From Kluyvera genomosp. 3 (GTDB taxonomy: Bacteria > Pseudomonadota > Gammaproteobacteria > Enterobacterales > Enterobacteriaceae), in NCBI GenBank assembly GCA_002211745.1, contig CP022114.1:3132645-3196644 (forward strand): a stretch of DNA of 64,000 nt, written 5' to 3'. How positions within the stretch are numbered: the stretch's first letter is position 1; each line of letters opens with the position of its first letter. The notes under the pieces were generated by a model, which worked only from the letters and a program-made list of their open reading frames with translations, ran no database searches and had not been told where the DNA came from. Positions 27,370 through 39,293 of the stretch are shown here, piece after piece. The position numbers and the translations under genes were made by a program.

Positions 27370-29494
27370 ATGCTAAGCCCGCTGCTTCGCCGCTATACAT
27401 GGAACAGTACCTGGCTGTACAACGCCAGAATATTTATTGCACTCATTGGCACAACCGCCCTGCCCTGGTGGCTGGGCGATGCAAAGCTGACCATCCCGCT
27501 CACCCTTGGGGTGGTCGCCGCTGCGCTAACGGATCTCGACGACCGCCTGACCGGGCGGCTACGTAACCTGGTTATTACCCTGATTTGCTTTTTTATCGCT
27601 TCAGCATCGGTTGAAGTGCTGTTTCCCTGGCCGTGGTTGTTTGCGCTGGGCTCACCGTGTCGACCATCGGGTTTATTCTGCTGGGCGGGCTGGGGCAGCG
27701 CTATGCCACCATCGCCTTTGGCGCGCTGCTGATTGCCATTTACACGATGCTCGGCGTATCGCTCTACGCGCACTGGTATCAGCAGCCGCTGCTGCTGATT
27801 GCAGGTGCCGTGTGGTATAACGTCCTGACGCTGACCGGACACCTGATATTTCCTATTCGCCCATTGCAGGATAACCTCGCCCGCAGCTACGAGCAGCTTG
27901 CCCGCTATCTGGAGCTGAAGTCGCGCCTGTTCGATCCCGATCTTGATGACGATAATCAGGCGCCGCTGTATGAGCTGGCGCTGGCAAACGGGCAACTGGT
28001 GTCGACGCTCAATCAGACGAAAGCGTCTTTATTAACGCGTCTGCGCGGCGACCGCGGCCAACGCAGCACCCGTCGTACGCTGCACTATTATTTTGTCGCC
28101 CAGGATATCCACGAGCGGCCAGCTCATCGCATATACAATATCAGGCGCTACGCGACCAGTTCCGCTATAGCGATGTGATGTTCCGCTTCCAGCGCCTGCT
28201 CTCAATGCAGTCTATCGCCTGTCAGGATCTGGCTAAGGCTATTTTGCTGCGAACGCCTTATCAACATGACGCCCGTTTTGAGCGCGCCTTCACCCATCTG
28301 GACGCCGCGCTGGATCGCGTGCGCGCCAGCGGTACCGCGCCGGAGCAGATGAAAGCGCTGGGTTTTCTCCTCAACAACCTGCGGGCCATCGACGCCCAAC
28401 TCGCCACCATTGAGTCTGAACAGTCGCCGTCGCAAACGAACAGCGAAACGGAGAATGTGCTTGCCGATGATAGCCTGCACGGTTTCGACGATATTCTTTC
28501 ACGCCTGAGTCGTAATATGTCGCCGGAGTCCGCGCTGTTCCGCCACGCGGTGCGCATGTCGGTGGTACTGTGCGTTGGCTATGCCTTTATCCAGTTGACC
28601 GGATTACAGCACGGCTACTGGATTTTGCTCACCAGCCTGTTCGTCTGCCAGCCGAACTACAACGCCACTCGCCATCGCCTGGCGCTGCGTATTATCGGCA
28701 CGCTAGTCGGCGTAGCGTTGGGCCTGCCGATTCTCTGGCTGGTGCCCTCGCTGGAAGGGCAACTGATACTGATTGTGGTCACAGGCGTGCTGTTCTTCGC
28801 TTTTCGCAACGTACAATACGCTCACGCGACGATGTTTATTACCCTGCTCGTGCTCCTGTGCTTTAACCTGCTGGGCGAAGGGTTCGAAGTGGCGTTGCCG
28901 CGCGTGGTGGATACGTTGATTGGCTGCGGTATTGCCTGGCTGGCGGTGAGTTTTATCTGGCCAGACTGGAAATTCCGTAACCTGCCGCGCGTTCTGGAGC
29001 GAGCCGTGGACGCCAACTGTCGCTATCTGGATGCGATTCTCGAGCAGTATCATCAGGGCCGCGATAACCGTCTGGCCTACCGTATTGCGCGCCGCGATGC
29101 GCATAATCGGGATGCTGAGCTGGCCTCGGTGGTATCCAACATGTCTACCGAACCGAAGGTCACCGCCGAAATGCGGGAAACCGCGTTCCGCTTACTGTGC
29201 CTGAACCACACGCTCACCAGCTACATCTCGGCGCTGGGTGCCCATCGCGAAAAACTGACCACCGCAGAGATTCTGGCGCTTCTGGACGACGCCGTCTGCT
29301 ACGTCGACGATGCGCTGCATCATCAGCCCGCAGATGAACAACGGGTTCAGCAGGCGTTAAGTGGGCTCGCGGCGAGGATCCATCATCTCGATCCTCGTCC
29401 GGACAGCAAGGAGCCACTGGTTCTGCAACAAATCGGCCTGATGATTTCTCTGCTGCCTGAAATCTGCCGTCTGCAGAAGCAGGTGATGCGCTAA
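27370..29494 (+). CDS. yccS: YccS, FUSC-family inner-membrane transporter-like protein; two frame breaks
   Basis: About 709 residues after repair near 27650 and 28115 (G-runs). Two blocks of membrane helices (from LSPLLRRYTWNSTWLYNARI and from RMSVVLCVGYAFIQLTGL) are each followed by a cytoplasmic helical domain, the arrangement of the aromatic-acid exporter/FUSC family (YhfK, AaeB). Its substrate is not known. The stop abuts the convergent sxy stop. Confidence 0.93.
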
Positions 29495-30099
29495 TCACCT
29501 TTTCTGGGTGTAATTTTGCACCCACGTTTCCAGCTCCTGGCGCGTTTTCGCCGGGAGCGCCGCGGCATGAACGCCAATGATAGCCCTTCCAGCGAATACA
29601 ACACATTCACACTCAGCTGTTTACGTAACTGCCGAAGCCGCATCCACGCCGTTTTAGAACCCATTTGCCGTAGCGTACGGACGTCCTTAATACCTGCTTC
29701 ATGCAACAGCAGTTCCATATGAAAAGAGAGATTGGGAAGATCTTTTAGCCGTAAATGCCGCCGTCGACGCTTCTCACTTTGCGCATCTTCAAGCGCGAAC
29801 TGACCAAGCAAAAGCAGTTCTGCTTTATTCGACCACAGCCGTTCATCGACGCGAAAATAGTTAAGCTGCTGCGCATGCCCTCGTTTACGTACCGTTAACA
29901 GTGGCGGTGAGTGCTGGGCCTGATAGGTGGCGTTTTTTTCGCACGCCCTCAGATACAGCTCACCTTCTGCGACCATAGCAAAGACGGTATTGTCAACGGC
30001 CAGACTATAGCCGCCAAACAGTGCCCGAGACTTTACTTTCCCCAACACCGAGAAATATTCCTGGGATTGGTAAATCCGTTTATAAGAGATAATCTTCAT
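29495..30099 (-). CDS. sxy: Sxy/TfoX, activator of CRP-S competence genes; one frame break near the C-terminus
   Basis: About 202 residues. Both TfoX domains are recognisable: KRIYQSQEYFSVLGKVKSRA, LFGGYSLAVDNTVFAMVAEG in the N-terminal one and LKDLPNLSFHMELLLHEAGI-KDVRTLRQMGSK in the C-terminal one. A base is missing near 29590; repaired, the end reads IIGVHAAALPAKTRQELETW up to QKR. Sxy works with CRP at CRP-S promoters to turn on DNA-uptake genes. It is divergent from sulA, as in E. coli. Confidence 0.9.
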
Positions 30100-30278
30100 G
30101 ATTAATCCTTAATAATCATGGACATGAATACATTAAATTTATTAATCGTTCATATAACAAGCAACATAGGGAAGTTCTACCGGTACGGCAAGATGAATTT
30201 GTCATCATGGGTATTTCTTGTGCAATTTTGCGAGATGCTTTCAGAAAATGAGGTTGATCTTTAGACTTTGGGGTAGTA

Positions 30279-30294
30279 CTGTATATTCATACAG
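30279..30294 (+). promoter_or_regulatory. LexA box of sulA
   Basis: CTGTATATTCATACAG fits the LexA consensus CTG-N10-CAG closely, and is centred about 30 bp before the sulA start. It should repress sulA until RecA-induced LexA cleavage. Confidence 0.95.
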
Positions 30295-30317
30295 TAACCC
30301 ACAAGGTTGGATTAGCT

Positions 30318-30826
30318 ATGTATACTTCTGGTGTCGTAAATCGTTCTTCTGTCACAGCCGCCACAACGGCTTCCCATGCTTTTACTCCGGTAAACAGCAC
30401 CCCTGCCGCTTTAATTAGTGAAGTGCTCTATCGCGAAGATCAACCGATGATGGCACAGCTGTTACTGCTGCCATTGTTACAGCAGTTAGGTCAGCAGTCT
30501 CGCTGGCAGCTGTGGCTCACGCCGCAGCAGAAGTTAAGCCGCCAGTGGTACAGGCCTCTGGTCTGCCGCTAACAAAAGTCATGCAGCTTCGCCAGATGTC
30601 ACCCTGCGATATGCTCGACTCGATGGTTCGCGCATCACGTACCGGTAATTATAGTGTCGTTATTGGTTGGTTGAGCGAAGAATTGTCCGTAGAAGAACAT
30701 GCTCGTTTACAAAACGCGGCGGAAGAAGGTAACGCAATGGTGTTCATTATGCGACCAGTTCAGACCGCATTACATCCAACAGGACAATTTAATGGGCTAA
30801 AAATTCACTCGAATTTGTACCATTAA
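30318..30826 (+). CDS. sulA: SulA, SOS-induced inhibitor of FtsZ; one frame break
   Basis: About 169 residues after repair near 30545 (one G missing in QWVQ). Conserved parts are [62 protein letters not shown] and the C-terminal LKIHSNLYH, a Lon-recognition tail ending in His. It binds FtsZ and blocks division during DNA damage. ompA lies downstream as in E. coli. Confidence 0.95.
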
Positions 30827-31048
30827 GCGAAATTAAGAATTTTCCTGGGATTTTTTTTGCATTTTTTTTATCTGTCCGTTTTTATGGATGATTACAGGCA
30901 GAATGCTGGTCTGATGCGGTTTCCCGAATTTTATGTCGATTATTTTTTCGACACATTTGTTAAATATTGCGTATACAAGTCTTTTTTTTTCATAAGCCTG
31001 ACGGAGTTCACACTTGTAAGTTTCCAACGACGTTGTAGACTTTACATC

Positions 31049-31180
31049 GCCAGGGGTGCTCAGCTTAACACCGCAGAGTTCTGCTAAGTATTTAACTAAG
31101 CCCCGCCCCGGTGGAAGGATTTAACCGTGAGTCTATTTAGAACTTCATGGCAAATTTTGGATGATAACGAGGCGCAAAAA
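31049..31180 (+). promoter_or_regulatory. long 5' leader of ompA mRNA
   Basis: GCCAGGGGTGCTC, the known E. coli ompA transcript start region, is present at 31049 and is followed by the conserved GGATTTAACCGTG and TTTTGGATGATAACGAGGCG up to the start codon. The -10 is TAGACTTTACAT just before it. This leader stabilises ompA mRNA and is the target of MicA pairing near the ribosome site. The 30827-31048 part is AT-rich with a T-run near 30855 and no gene. Confidence 0.8.
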
Positions 31181-32235
31181 ATGAAAAAGACAGCTATCGC
31201 GATTGCAGTGGCACTGGCAGGCTTCGCTTCCGTAGCGCAGGCCGCTCCGCAAGACAACACCTGGTATGCTGGTGGTAAACTGGGTTGGTCCCAGTTCCAT
31301 GACACCGGTTGGTACCAGAGTGACCTGAACAACAACGGTTCTACCCACAACAGCCAGCTGGGCGCAGGCGCGTTCGGTGGTTACCAGGTTAACCCGTACG
31401 TTGGTTTCGAAATGGGTTACGACTGGCTGGGCCGTATGGAATACACCGGCAGCCGTACCAATGGCGCTCTGAAAGCTCAAGGCGTTCAGCTGACTGCTAA
31501 ACTGGGTTACCCGATCACTGACGATCTGGACATCTACACCCGTCTGGGTGGTATGGTTTGGCGTGCAGACTCCAACAACAACCAGATTGGTAAAAACCAC
31601 GACACCGGCGTTTCCCCAGTATTCGCTGGCGGCGTTGAGTGGGCTGTAACTCGTGACATCGCTACCCGTCTGGAATACCAGTGGGTTAACAACATCGGCG
31701 ACGCAAACACTGTAGGTGTACGTCCTGATAACGGCATGCTGAGCGTAGGCGTTTCCTACCGCTTCGGCCAGCAGGATGCTGCTGCTCCGGTAGTTGCACC
31801 GGCTCCGGCTCCGGCTCCAGAAGTACAGACCAAACACTTCACTCTGAAGTCTGACGTTCTGTTCAACTTCAACAAAGCAACCCTGAAACCGGAAGGTAAA
31901 CAGGCTCTGGATCAGATGTACTCCCAGCTGAGCAACCTGGATCCGAAAGACGGTTCCGTAGTTGTTCTGGCTTCACTGACCGCATCGGTTCTGACGCTTA
32001 CAACCAGGGTCTGTCCGAGAAACGTGCTCAGTCCGTTGTTGATTACCTGATCTCCAAAGGTATCCCGTCTGACAAAATCTCTGCACGTGGCATGGGCGAA
32101 TCCAACCCGGTTACCGGCAACACCTGTGACAACGTGAAAGCTCGCGCTGCACTGATCGACTGCCTGGCACCAGATCGTCGCGTAGAGATCGAAGTTAAAG
32201 GCGTTAAAGACGTTGTAACTCAGCCAGCGGCTTAA
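31181..32235 (+). CDS. ompA: OmpA, major outer-membrane protein; one frame break
   Basis: About 351 residues. Signal peptide [20 protein letters not shown], an eight-stranded barrel starting [19 protein letters not shown], a Pro/Ala hinge ([11 protein letters not shown]), and the periplasmic peptidoglycan-binding domain. A G is missing from a GGG near 31968 ([13 protein letters not shown]); beyond it the protein continues [20 protein letters not shown] and ends VVTQPAA. It anchors the outer membrane to the cell wall and is a phage and conjugation receptor. Optimal codons dominate, as expected for a very abundant protein. Confidence 0.97.
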
Positions 32236-32248
32236 GTTCTCGTCTCAT

Positions 32249-32278
32249 AAAAAAACCCCGCGCTGCGGGGTTTTTTTT
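32249..32278 (+). terminator. ompA terminator
   Basis: AAAAAACCCCGC and GCGGGGTTTTTT pair around GC and end in eight T residues. Confidence 0.95.
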
Positions 32279-32325
32279 CGGCCATTTTCTGCTGTCAGCA
32301 AAGAGGAGCCCGACCGCAGCCAGGG

Positions 32326-32781
32326 CTATTTTTCTTTCCCTAGCATGGCCTCGAGATCCTGCTTCAGGCTGGACATCTTACTCGCGTATTTCTCTTTATT
32401 TTCCGCATCTTCAATCAGTTGAACGATCGTCTCCGAGAGCGTCTTACCGCGACGTTGCGCCAGCCCTGCCAGCCGCTGCCAGACGGCAAATTCCAGGTCG
32501 ATAGATTTCTTACGGGTATGCTGATGCTCAGCGTTAAAATGACGCTTACGGCGCGCACGTATCGTCTGCTTCATGCGGTTCACCAGTTGCGGATTAATAT
32601 GCTGAGCAATCCAGCTATTAACCTGAACCGGTTCATGTTCCAGTGTCAGCAAAACATCGACGGCCTCTTGCGCGGCGCTGGCTTCAATGTAGCGGGTGAC
32701 AGGCTCACCTTCCCGGTGTTTTTTCACCAGGTATTTCCACTTCCAGCCGCTTTCAAGATTTTCCAGTTGTTGATATTTCAT
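32326..32781 (-). CDS. matP: MatP, Ter macrodomain organiser
   Basis: An intact 151-residue protein, starting [20 protein letters not shown]. The C-terminal ribbon-helix-helix part includes [20 protein letters not shown] and [20 protein letters not shown], followed by a coiled coil. MatP binds matS sites near the terminus and links Ter DNA to the divisome through ZapB; it also excludes MukBEF from Ter. Divergent from lonH. Confidence 0.95.
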   Translation of the reverse strand: MKYQQLENLESGWKWKYLVKKHREGEPVTRYIEASAAQEAVDVLLTLEHEPVQVNSWIAQHINPQLVNRMKQTIRARRKRHFNAEHQHTRKKSIDLEFAVWQRLAGLAQRRGKTLSETIVQLIEDAENKEKYASKMSSLKQDLEAMLGKEK

Positions 32782-32965
32782 GGCGATCTCAGTGTGACCG
32801 TGTAACTCTTTTCAGGATAACAGTTTTTTCTCAATGTGCTGAGAAGAAATCTGCAACTGTGATATGGATAAAAGCCACCGCAGAAGATACTTCTGTATTC
32901 TCCGTGAGCTTCCCCGCGGCATCAGGTATAATCACGCACTTTACATCTGACTAAAAATAGCGACA

Positions 32966-34719
32966 TTGACTATAAATACTCTTTCCCGGCGCTTTCTCGC
33001 CCCGCGACTGAAGCATTCCAGGCGCTATTTGCCCAGCCTGATTTAGCCTCAGAAAACGACTCTTTATTCAGCGAGCTGCAGGCTCGTTTACATTACGCAC
33101 TTGAGCAGTTTCTGCACCCTCAGGCGTCTCCCTTTCTTGCTGGTCAAAGCACCAGAAGAAAAAGAGTATCTGCACCTGCTGACGCAAACAACACGCTCTC
33201 TGCGCGATAGCGATGAATCGACCCTGACGGGCGTCGATTATCAGGTTACCGGCGGCAAGGTCACGATGACGCCTGCGCGCAGCGCCGATGACACGTTCGC
33301 CAGCCAGGGCCAGTTATCTTCGCCGACTGGGTTGAAGCTGAACAGCTCTTTGGCTGCGTACGCCAGTTTAACGGCGAAATCAGTTTACAGCCTGGCCTGG
33401 TGCATCAAGCCAACGGCGGCATCCTCGTGCTGCCGTTGCGCACGCTGATGTCGCAGCCGCTGCTGTGGATGCGTTTAAAGAATCAGGTCGTTCAGCAGCG
33501 CTTTGACTGGCTGACCTTCGATGACGCCCGTCCGCTGCCGATCAGCATTCCTTCCATGCCAATCAACCTGAAAGTCATCCTGGTGGGCGAACGAGAATCG
33601 CTGGCCGACTTCCAGGAGATGGAGCCCGAATTGACTGAGTCCTCGCTGTACAGCGAGTTCGAAGACAGTCTGCAACTCGCCGACGAAGAGACCCTGCGCC
33701 AGTGGTGCCAGTGGGTGTGGCAGGTAGCGCGTGAGAAATCCCTGCCGGGTCTGGCCGCCGATGCCTGGCCGCTGCTGATGCAGGAAGGCGCACGCTATAC
33801 CGGCGATCAGGAGATTATGCCGCTCTGTCCGCTGTGGATTAGCCGCCAGCTACGTGAAGCCGCGCCGTTTACCTCTGACGCCGTTATCAACGCCGAGCAG
33901 CTGAAAACCATGCTCACCCAGCGTCAGTGGCGCGAAGGTTTCCTCGCCGAGCGTATGCAGGATGAAATCCTGCTTGAACAAATTCTGATTGAAACCGAAG
34001 GCGAATGCATTGGGCAGATAAATGCCCTGTCGGTGATCGATTTCCCGGGCACCCGCGCCCGTTTGGCGAGCCTTCACGCATTAGCTGCGTCGTGCATATT
34101 GGTGATGGCGAATTTACCGACGTTGAACGTAAGGCCGAGCTTGGCGGTAACATCCATGCCAAAGGCATGATGCTGATGCAGGCATTCCTGATGGCCGAGC
34201 TCGATCTGGATCAGCAGATCCCTTCTCCGCTTCACTCACCTTTGAGCAGTCATACAGCGAGGTCGATGGCGATAGCGCCTCAATGGCCGAGCTGTGCGCG
34301 CTGATTAGCGCATTGGCTAACGTGCCAATCAATCAGAGCATTGCCATGACCGGTTCCGTTGACCAGTTTGGCCGCGCTCAGCCGGTCGGCGGCTGAACGA
34401 AAAAATTGAAGGTTTCTTCGCTATCTGCGCCCAACGTGGCCTGACCGGCAAACAGGGAGTGATTATCCCTTCTGCCAACGTGCGCCATCTAAGCCTTGCC
34501 ACCGAGGTGCAGGAAGCGGTCGAAGCCGGCGAGTTCTCTATCTGGGCCATTGATGACGTCACCGATGCGCTGCCGCTTCTGACGCAGCTCAACTGGGACG
34601 GCGAAGGTCAGACGCTGTTGCAAACTATTCAGGAACGCATCGCACAAGCCACGCAGCAGGAGCCTCGCTACCGCTATCCGTGGCCGTTACGCTGGTTAAA
34701 CCGGTCGAATTCCAACTGA
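32966..34719 (+). CDS. lonH: LonH (YcbZ), Lon-like ATP-independent protease homologue; several frame breaks
   Basis: About 586 residues when joined across breaks near 33010, 33120, 33330, 34060, 34225 and 34390. The start appears to be TTG at 32966 ([10 protein letters not shown]), by analogy to MTITKL of E. coli. Conserved segments are [72 protein letters not shown], the catalytic [20 protein letters not shown] (Ser of the Ser-Lys dyad) and [14 protein letters not shown] (Lys). It is a Lon-type protease domain without an intact AAA+ module. fabA follows 69 bp later. Confidence 0.9.
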
Positions 34720-34731
34720 TCGGACTTGTTC

Positions 34732-34749
34732 AGCGTACACGTGTTAGCT
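34732..34749 (+). promoter_or_regulatory. possible FabR operator of fabA
   Basis: AGCGTACACGTGTTAGCT, an imperfect palindrome, closely matches what I recall of the FabR site shared by E. coli fabA and fabB. It is 40 bp before the fabA start. FabR would repress according to the ratio of unsaturated to saturated acyl thioesters. Confidence 0.6.
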
Positions 34750-34788
34750 ATCCTGCGTCCCGAACTTAAAATAAGGCTTACTGAAAAC

Positions 34789-35307
34789 ATGGTAGATAAA
34801 CGCGAATCTTATACAAAAGAAGACCTTCTTGCCTCTGGTCGCGGTGAACTGTTCGGCGCGAAAGGCCCGCAGTTACCGGCTCCTAGCATGCTGATGATGG
34901 ATCGTGTCGTGAAAATGACCGAAACCGGCGGCAACTTTGACAAAGGTTACGTTGAAGCCGAGCTGGATATCAACCCGGACCTGTGGTTCTTCGGTTGCCA
35001 CTTTATCGGCGATCCGGTAATGCCTGGCTGTCTGGGCCTGGATGCAATGTGGCAGTTAGTCGGCTTCTACCTCGGCTGGCTGGGCGGTGAAGGCAAAGGC
35101 CGCGCCCTCGGCGTAGGCGAAGTGAAATTCACTGGTCAGGTTCTGCCGACCGCGAAAAAAGTCACCTACCGTATTCACTTCAAGCGCGTCGTTAACCGTC
35201 GTCTGATTATGGGTCTGGCGGATGGCGAAGTGCTGGTTGATGGTCGCCTGATCTACTCCGCGACCGACCTGAAAGTCGGTCTGTTCCAGGACACTTCTGC
35301 ATTCTGA
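34789..35307 (+). CDS. fabA: FabA, 3-hydroxydecanoyl-ACP dehydratase/isomerase
   Basis: An intact 172-residue enzyme. It dehydrates 3-hydroxydecanoyl-ACP and isomerises the product to cis-3-decenoyl-ACP, the branch point for unsaturated fatty acids. The active-site segment [20 protein letters not shown] holds the catalytic His and, further on, the Asp of LDAMWQLVG. The start at 34789 ([20 protein letters not shown]) matches the family. Single gene with its own terminator. Confidence 0.97.
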   Translation: MVDKRESYTKEDLLASGRGELFGAKGPQLPAPSMLMMDRVVKMTETGGNFDKGYVEAELDINPDLWFFGCHFIGDPVMPGCLGLDAMWQLVGFYLGWLGGEGKGRALGVGEVKFTGQVLPTAKKVTYRIHFKRVVNRRLIMGLADGEVLVDGRLIYSATDLKVGLFQDTSAF

Positions 35308-35362
35308 TGCCATTTAACGCCGCGATACGCTGGCGATAAATCGGTGTTATGAATCTAAAGGC

Positions 35363-35393
35363 GAAACCTCCGCAGTGCGGAGGTTTCTTTTTA
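35363..35393 (+). terminator. fabA terminator
   Basis: GAAACCTCCGCA and TGCGGAGGTTTC pair directly and are followed by TTTTT. It also lies at the end of rmf on the opposite strand. Confidence 0.9.
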
Positions 35394-35404
35394 AAGAGAC
35401 AGTG

Positions 35405-35572
35405 TCAGGCAATAACTGCCCTGTCCTCCATGGCTTCTCGCCAGCCTCCCAGCCAGTAAGACCTTTGGTTTATAGTCTGGTAAGGACACATTTCTTTCGG
35501 ACGCCCGGTAATGCCGGCCTGATATCCACGCTGATGTGCCCGCTCCAGGCGATCTCGTTTTTGTCTCTTCAT
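35405..35572 (-). CDS. rmf: Rmf, ribosome modulation factor
   Basis: An intact 55-residue basic protein starting MKRQKRDRLERAHQRGYQAG and containing the conserved GRPKEMCPYQ and WLGGWREAMEDR. In stationary phase it helps turn 70S ribosomes into 100S dimers. The minus-strand ATG at 35572 gives full-length identity of layout with E. coli Rmf. A terminator separates it from pqiC, so it should have its own ppGpp-dependent promoter in 35573-35770. Confidence 0.95.
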   Translation of the reverse strand: MKRQKRDRLERAHQRGYQAGITGRPKEMCPYQTINQRSYWLGGWREAMEDRAVIA

Positions 35573-35770
35573 GCCTCGTTTCCCTCATATCTTGGTCTGG
35601 TGGAAAAGAAAACAGTGGCTACAAAATATGCAGGCCACGTAATACGAATACCGCTAAAAAATGGCCCGTCAATGCGTAGAATTCACACCAATGTCATATT
35701 TGTGAGCTAATCAGAAGAACATTTGTACAAAAAATGTGAGGCGGCACAGGTAAGGCGCTGACCTCAGACA

Positions 35771-35806
35771 TAAAAAAACCGCCGTCGGTTTTGCACCGAC
35801 AGCGGC
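35771..35806 (-). terminator. pqiABC operon terminator
   Basis: On the minus strand CCGCTGTCGGT and ACCGACGGCGG pair around GCAAA and are followed by a seven-base T-run. It lies 28 bp past the pqiC stop. Confidence 0.85.
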
Positions 35807-35833
35807 CCTTAGAACAATTAATTCTACTTATGG

Positions 35834-36385
35834 TTAACGATTGATGGTACGCGCAATAGACGCGGCTTCCTGACTCCAAGCCTGGGCCAGAGTTTTCACC
35901 ATCGCATCATAACCATCCTGCTGCTGCGCCAGTTCGATGTGGAATGGACGCTTGGTTAACTGCCCTGATGATTGAGCAGCCATTCGCCGCTCACCACCAC
36001 TTTGCCATCATAGCGGCCGTGGAATCCACTTACCGACACGTTCAACGTATCCTGGTCGCTGCCCAACGGCTGCGATGAAACCACCCAGCCAGGCAGTTGA
36101 TTGCTCAGGTTAGAGACCAGAGCAGTACGCAGCTGCTGATCCAGCGGCTGGCCCACAGATTATTGCTGGCAATCACGTACTGAACGTCGCTGGTCTGGTA
36201 GACCACCCGCTGCCCGCAAGGAAGTCAGGAATACTGACCTGCTCTATCCACAGCATGCGTTGGCTGGTGCTGGCACCGTTTTGTACCGTTCCGGTCGCTA
36301 TCGGCAGCTGATAATACGTTTTATTTTCCGTGGTGCTGCAGGCCGCCAACAGGCAGGCCGCGACCAGGACTAACCACTTTTTCAT
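35834..36385 (-). CDS. pqiC: PqiC lipoprotein; two frame breaks
   Basis: About 187 residues after repair near 35960 and 36190. The start MKKWLVLVAACLLAACSTTE contains a lipobox (LLAAC). Later come LWIEQVSIPDFLAG, LDQQLRTALVSNLSNQLPGW and a C-terminal SQEAASIARTINR. PqiC sits on the inner leaflet of the outer membrane and forms a ring that meets the PqiB needle. The start overlaps the pqiB stop by one base. Confidence 0.93.
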
Positions 36386-38018
36386 TATTTTGCCCTCTTA
36401 GGCTCTGGATCTTTTTTATCCTTCGCTTCGAACACCAGCGCGTTGCTCTTCTCATTGAGCGTCTTCAGCACTGGCTGCAGTTCACGCAATACCTGATCCA
36501 GACGCTGCATATCGGCCACCATCTTGTTATAGGCCGCGGAACCCGGCTGGAAGCCCTGCATGCTGCGATTCAATTCACGCAACGTTTTCTGCATGTCACC
36601 CGGCAGCTGCTGCGCGGACTGGCTGGCGGTAATCTTGTTCAGATTATCCAGCGTCGTTTGCAGGCGGCGCATCGTATTCTGGCTCTCAGACAGCGTATTG
36701 GTGGCCTGTTGCACCATTGGCGTTAACGGCAGATTGTTGATCTTATCCAGCGTCTCCATCAGGCGCTGCTGGATCTGCGCCAGACCGCCGCTGACGGTTG
36801 GGATGATCCCCATACCGCTAAACTCTTTCATTTTCGCAATCGCCGGCTCTTTTGGATAGAAATCCAGATCGACGTACAGCGCGCCGGTCACCAGGTTGCC
36901 GGTTTTCAGCGCCGCACGCAGCCCACGTTCAATCAGCATCGGCAGATGACCGCGCACGTCCGGGCTATCGCCAAACTGGGCCGCGAGACGTTCCGGCTCA
37001 ATTTGGATCAACACCGGGATACGGTAATCATCGGTAATCGACTGGCGCAGGCCCGGCACAAAGTAAGGCACTTTAGCGACGGTACCGAGACGAATCCCAC
37101 GGAACTCAACCGGCGCGCCGGGTTGCAGACCACGAATAGAATCCTTAAAGAACATCAGGTAGTCGATATGCTGGGTATAGAGCGAATCCTGAATGCTTTT
37201 TTGATCGTCGTAGAGCTTAAACGCCGTCTTTTCCGCAATCGGCTGGCCCAGATCGACGCCTTCCGGCACGTCAAAGCTCACCCCGCCGCTGAACAGCGTC
37301 GCCAGCGACCCATCTCAACGCGCATCCCGGCAGAGGTCAGATCCACCGCCACGCCGCTGTCTTTCCAGAAACGAACGTTACTGGTCACCAGGCGATCGTT
37401 CGGCGCACTGATAAACAGCTGATAGCTGATGCTACGGGTCTGCGGATCGAAAGTACTGGTTTCCACCGACCCCACGCGATAGCCACGGAACAGGACCGGA
37501 TCGCCGGGCTAAGCTGCCCGGCCTTTTTGCTGTCGAGCAGCACGCGGATGCCTTCGCATCCGGCGGCGCCAGCGGCGGCGAGTCCAGCAGTTGATACTGA
37601 TTCTGCACCGAGCCTTTTTTGCCCGGCTGCAGCTCCACATAGGCACCAGAGAGCAAGGTGCCAAGGCCGCTAATGCCTTCACGCCCACCTGCGGCTTCAC
37701 AACCCAGAAAACGGAGTCTTTATGCAGTAGCTTCTCCATTCCGGAATTCAGACGCGCCTTAATTTCTACGTGGGTCAGATCGTCGGTCAGCGTGGTGCTT
37801 TCTACCACGCCAACGTCCACGCTTCGGCTTTTAATGCGGGTTTTACCGCCCTCGATCCCTTCCGCATTGGTGGTGATCAACGTCACCTCTGGCCCCTGAT
37901 GGCTATAGTGATAGAACAGGATCCAGGCGCCAATCAGCGCGGTCACAATCGGGAAGATCCAAACAGGAGACCAGTTTTTCACTTTCTGCACTTTTGCCTC
38001 CCCACTCTTGGTTTCCAT
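36385..38018 (-). CDS. pqiB: PqiB, MCE-domain lipid transport needle; about three frame breaks
   Basis: About 546 residues after repair near 37310, 37510 and 37665. An N-terminal membrane helix (SPVWIFPIVTALIGAWILFY) is followed by three MCE domains (first PEVTLITTNAEGIEGGKTRI; last GAPVEFRGIRLGTVAKVPYF) and a C-terminal coiled coil with LPGDMQKTLRELNRSM. PqiB hexamers form a tube across the periplasm for lipid movement. The start at 38018 lies just after the pqiA stop; an alternative ATG at 38036 would overlap it. Confidence 0.93.
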
Positions 38019-38022
38019 GCTT

Positions 38023-39280
38023 TTACGACTCCTCATGGCTTGATTCAGGTTCCCGATCCCACGACAGCCGAGGATCAAACGTCATTGCCGAGAACATGGT
38101 CATGATGACAACCAGCGCAAACATCAGCGCGCCAATCGCCGGATAAATATTCATTAGCCCCCCAATACGCACCAGCGCGGAGAGCACTGCAATGACGAAC
38201 ACATCAATCATTGACCAGCGGCCAACAAACTCAACCACTTCATAGATTAAGTGCATGCGTTCGCTGTCACGGTGACGCCGTTTCAGGCCGTTCGCGTCCA
38301 GACACAGCCAGGCAATGGCAATCATCTTCAGCGTCGGGACCATAATACTGGCGATAAAAATCACCATTGCGACCGGATATGAACCTTCGCTCCACAACAA
38401 AATCACCCCGGCAATAATCGTCGACGGCATTTTGTCACCCAGCAGATCGGTAATCATGATCGGCAGGATATTGGCGGGAAGATACAGGATAATCGACGTC
38501 ACCAGCAGCGCCATGGTCCACTGTAAGCTATTTTTACGACGAGCATGGCCTTTGCTGTGGCAACGCGGACATTCCAGTTGGTCGACCGGTAAAATGGCCG
38601 TACAGCAGGCGCAGGAACGCAGCCCCTGTCGCATACCGGTAATGCCCGGCTTCAGCGGCTGCGCCAGCGCAGGCATCGGGGCAATATCGTCCCACAGCCA
38701 GCGGCGGTCGACGCACTGGAAGGTGCGAAGCTGGAGCAAACAGAACAGACACCAGGGCAGGAAACTGCTGCCTACGCCAATATCGCCGTAAGCCATCAAT
38801 TTCACAAAACTCACCAATACCCGGCGAGAAAGATTTCCGCCATCCCCCACGTTTTCAGCGTGAACAGAACGCGCGCCAGAAACGCCTTCAGGCGATGGGG
38901 CATTGGTACCCGGTTTACCAGTAGCAGGATGGTAATCAGGCAGAATGCCGGCACCAGTTGCACAAACAGCAAGAAGAACGTCCGAGGCTGGCGTAGTCTT
39001 CCGAGAACATGACGCTGGGAATTTCCAGCAGTTCAATCTGGCTGGTCACTCCCGCAACGTTCATGCTGATAAAAGGGAAAAGGTTGGCCAGCAGCAGCAT
39101 GAATAGCGCCACCAGCACGTAGGCGGTGGGACGGCGTCTCGGCTCGTCCCACACGGTTGTCAGCGTCGTGCCGCAACGCGGACAGGTCGCTTTATGTCGG
39201 TGCTCGAGGTGCGGCAACGCCACCAGCATGTCGCACTGTGAGCACAGAATATGCTGCGCAGCATGATGTTGTTCGCACAT
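38023..39280 (-). CDS. pqiA: PqiA inner-membrane protein of the Pqi system; two frame breaks
   Basis: About 417 residues after repair near 38820 and 38990. There are two zinc-ribbon-like elements (CSQCDMLVALPH with CPRCGTTL, and CACCTAILP with CPRCHSKG), each followed by a block of four membrane helices. It is the permease-like partner of PqiB and is induced by SoxS under paraquat stress in E. coli. It ends REPESSHEES and is followed after 4 bp by pqiB. uup lies 13 bp upstream, so all four genes may be co-transcribed. Confidence 0.93.
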
Positions 39281-39293
39281 GAAAAGTCCTCAA

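Noticed and set aside
30833-31087. Small ORFs between sulA and ompA
   Set aside because: They lie in the AT-rich spacer and ompA leader, with no ribosome sites and no recognisable product.
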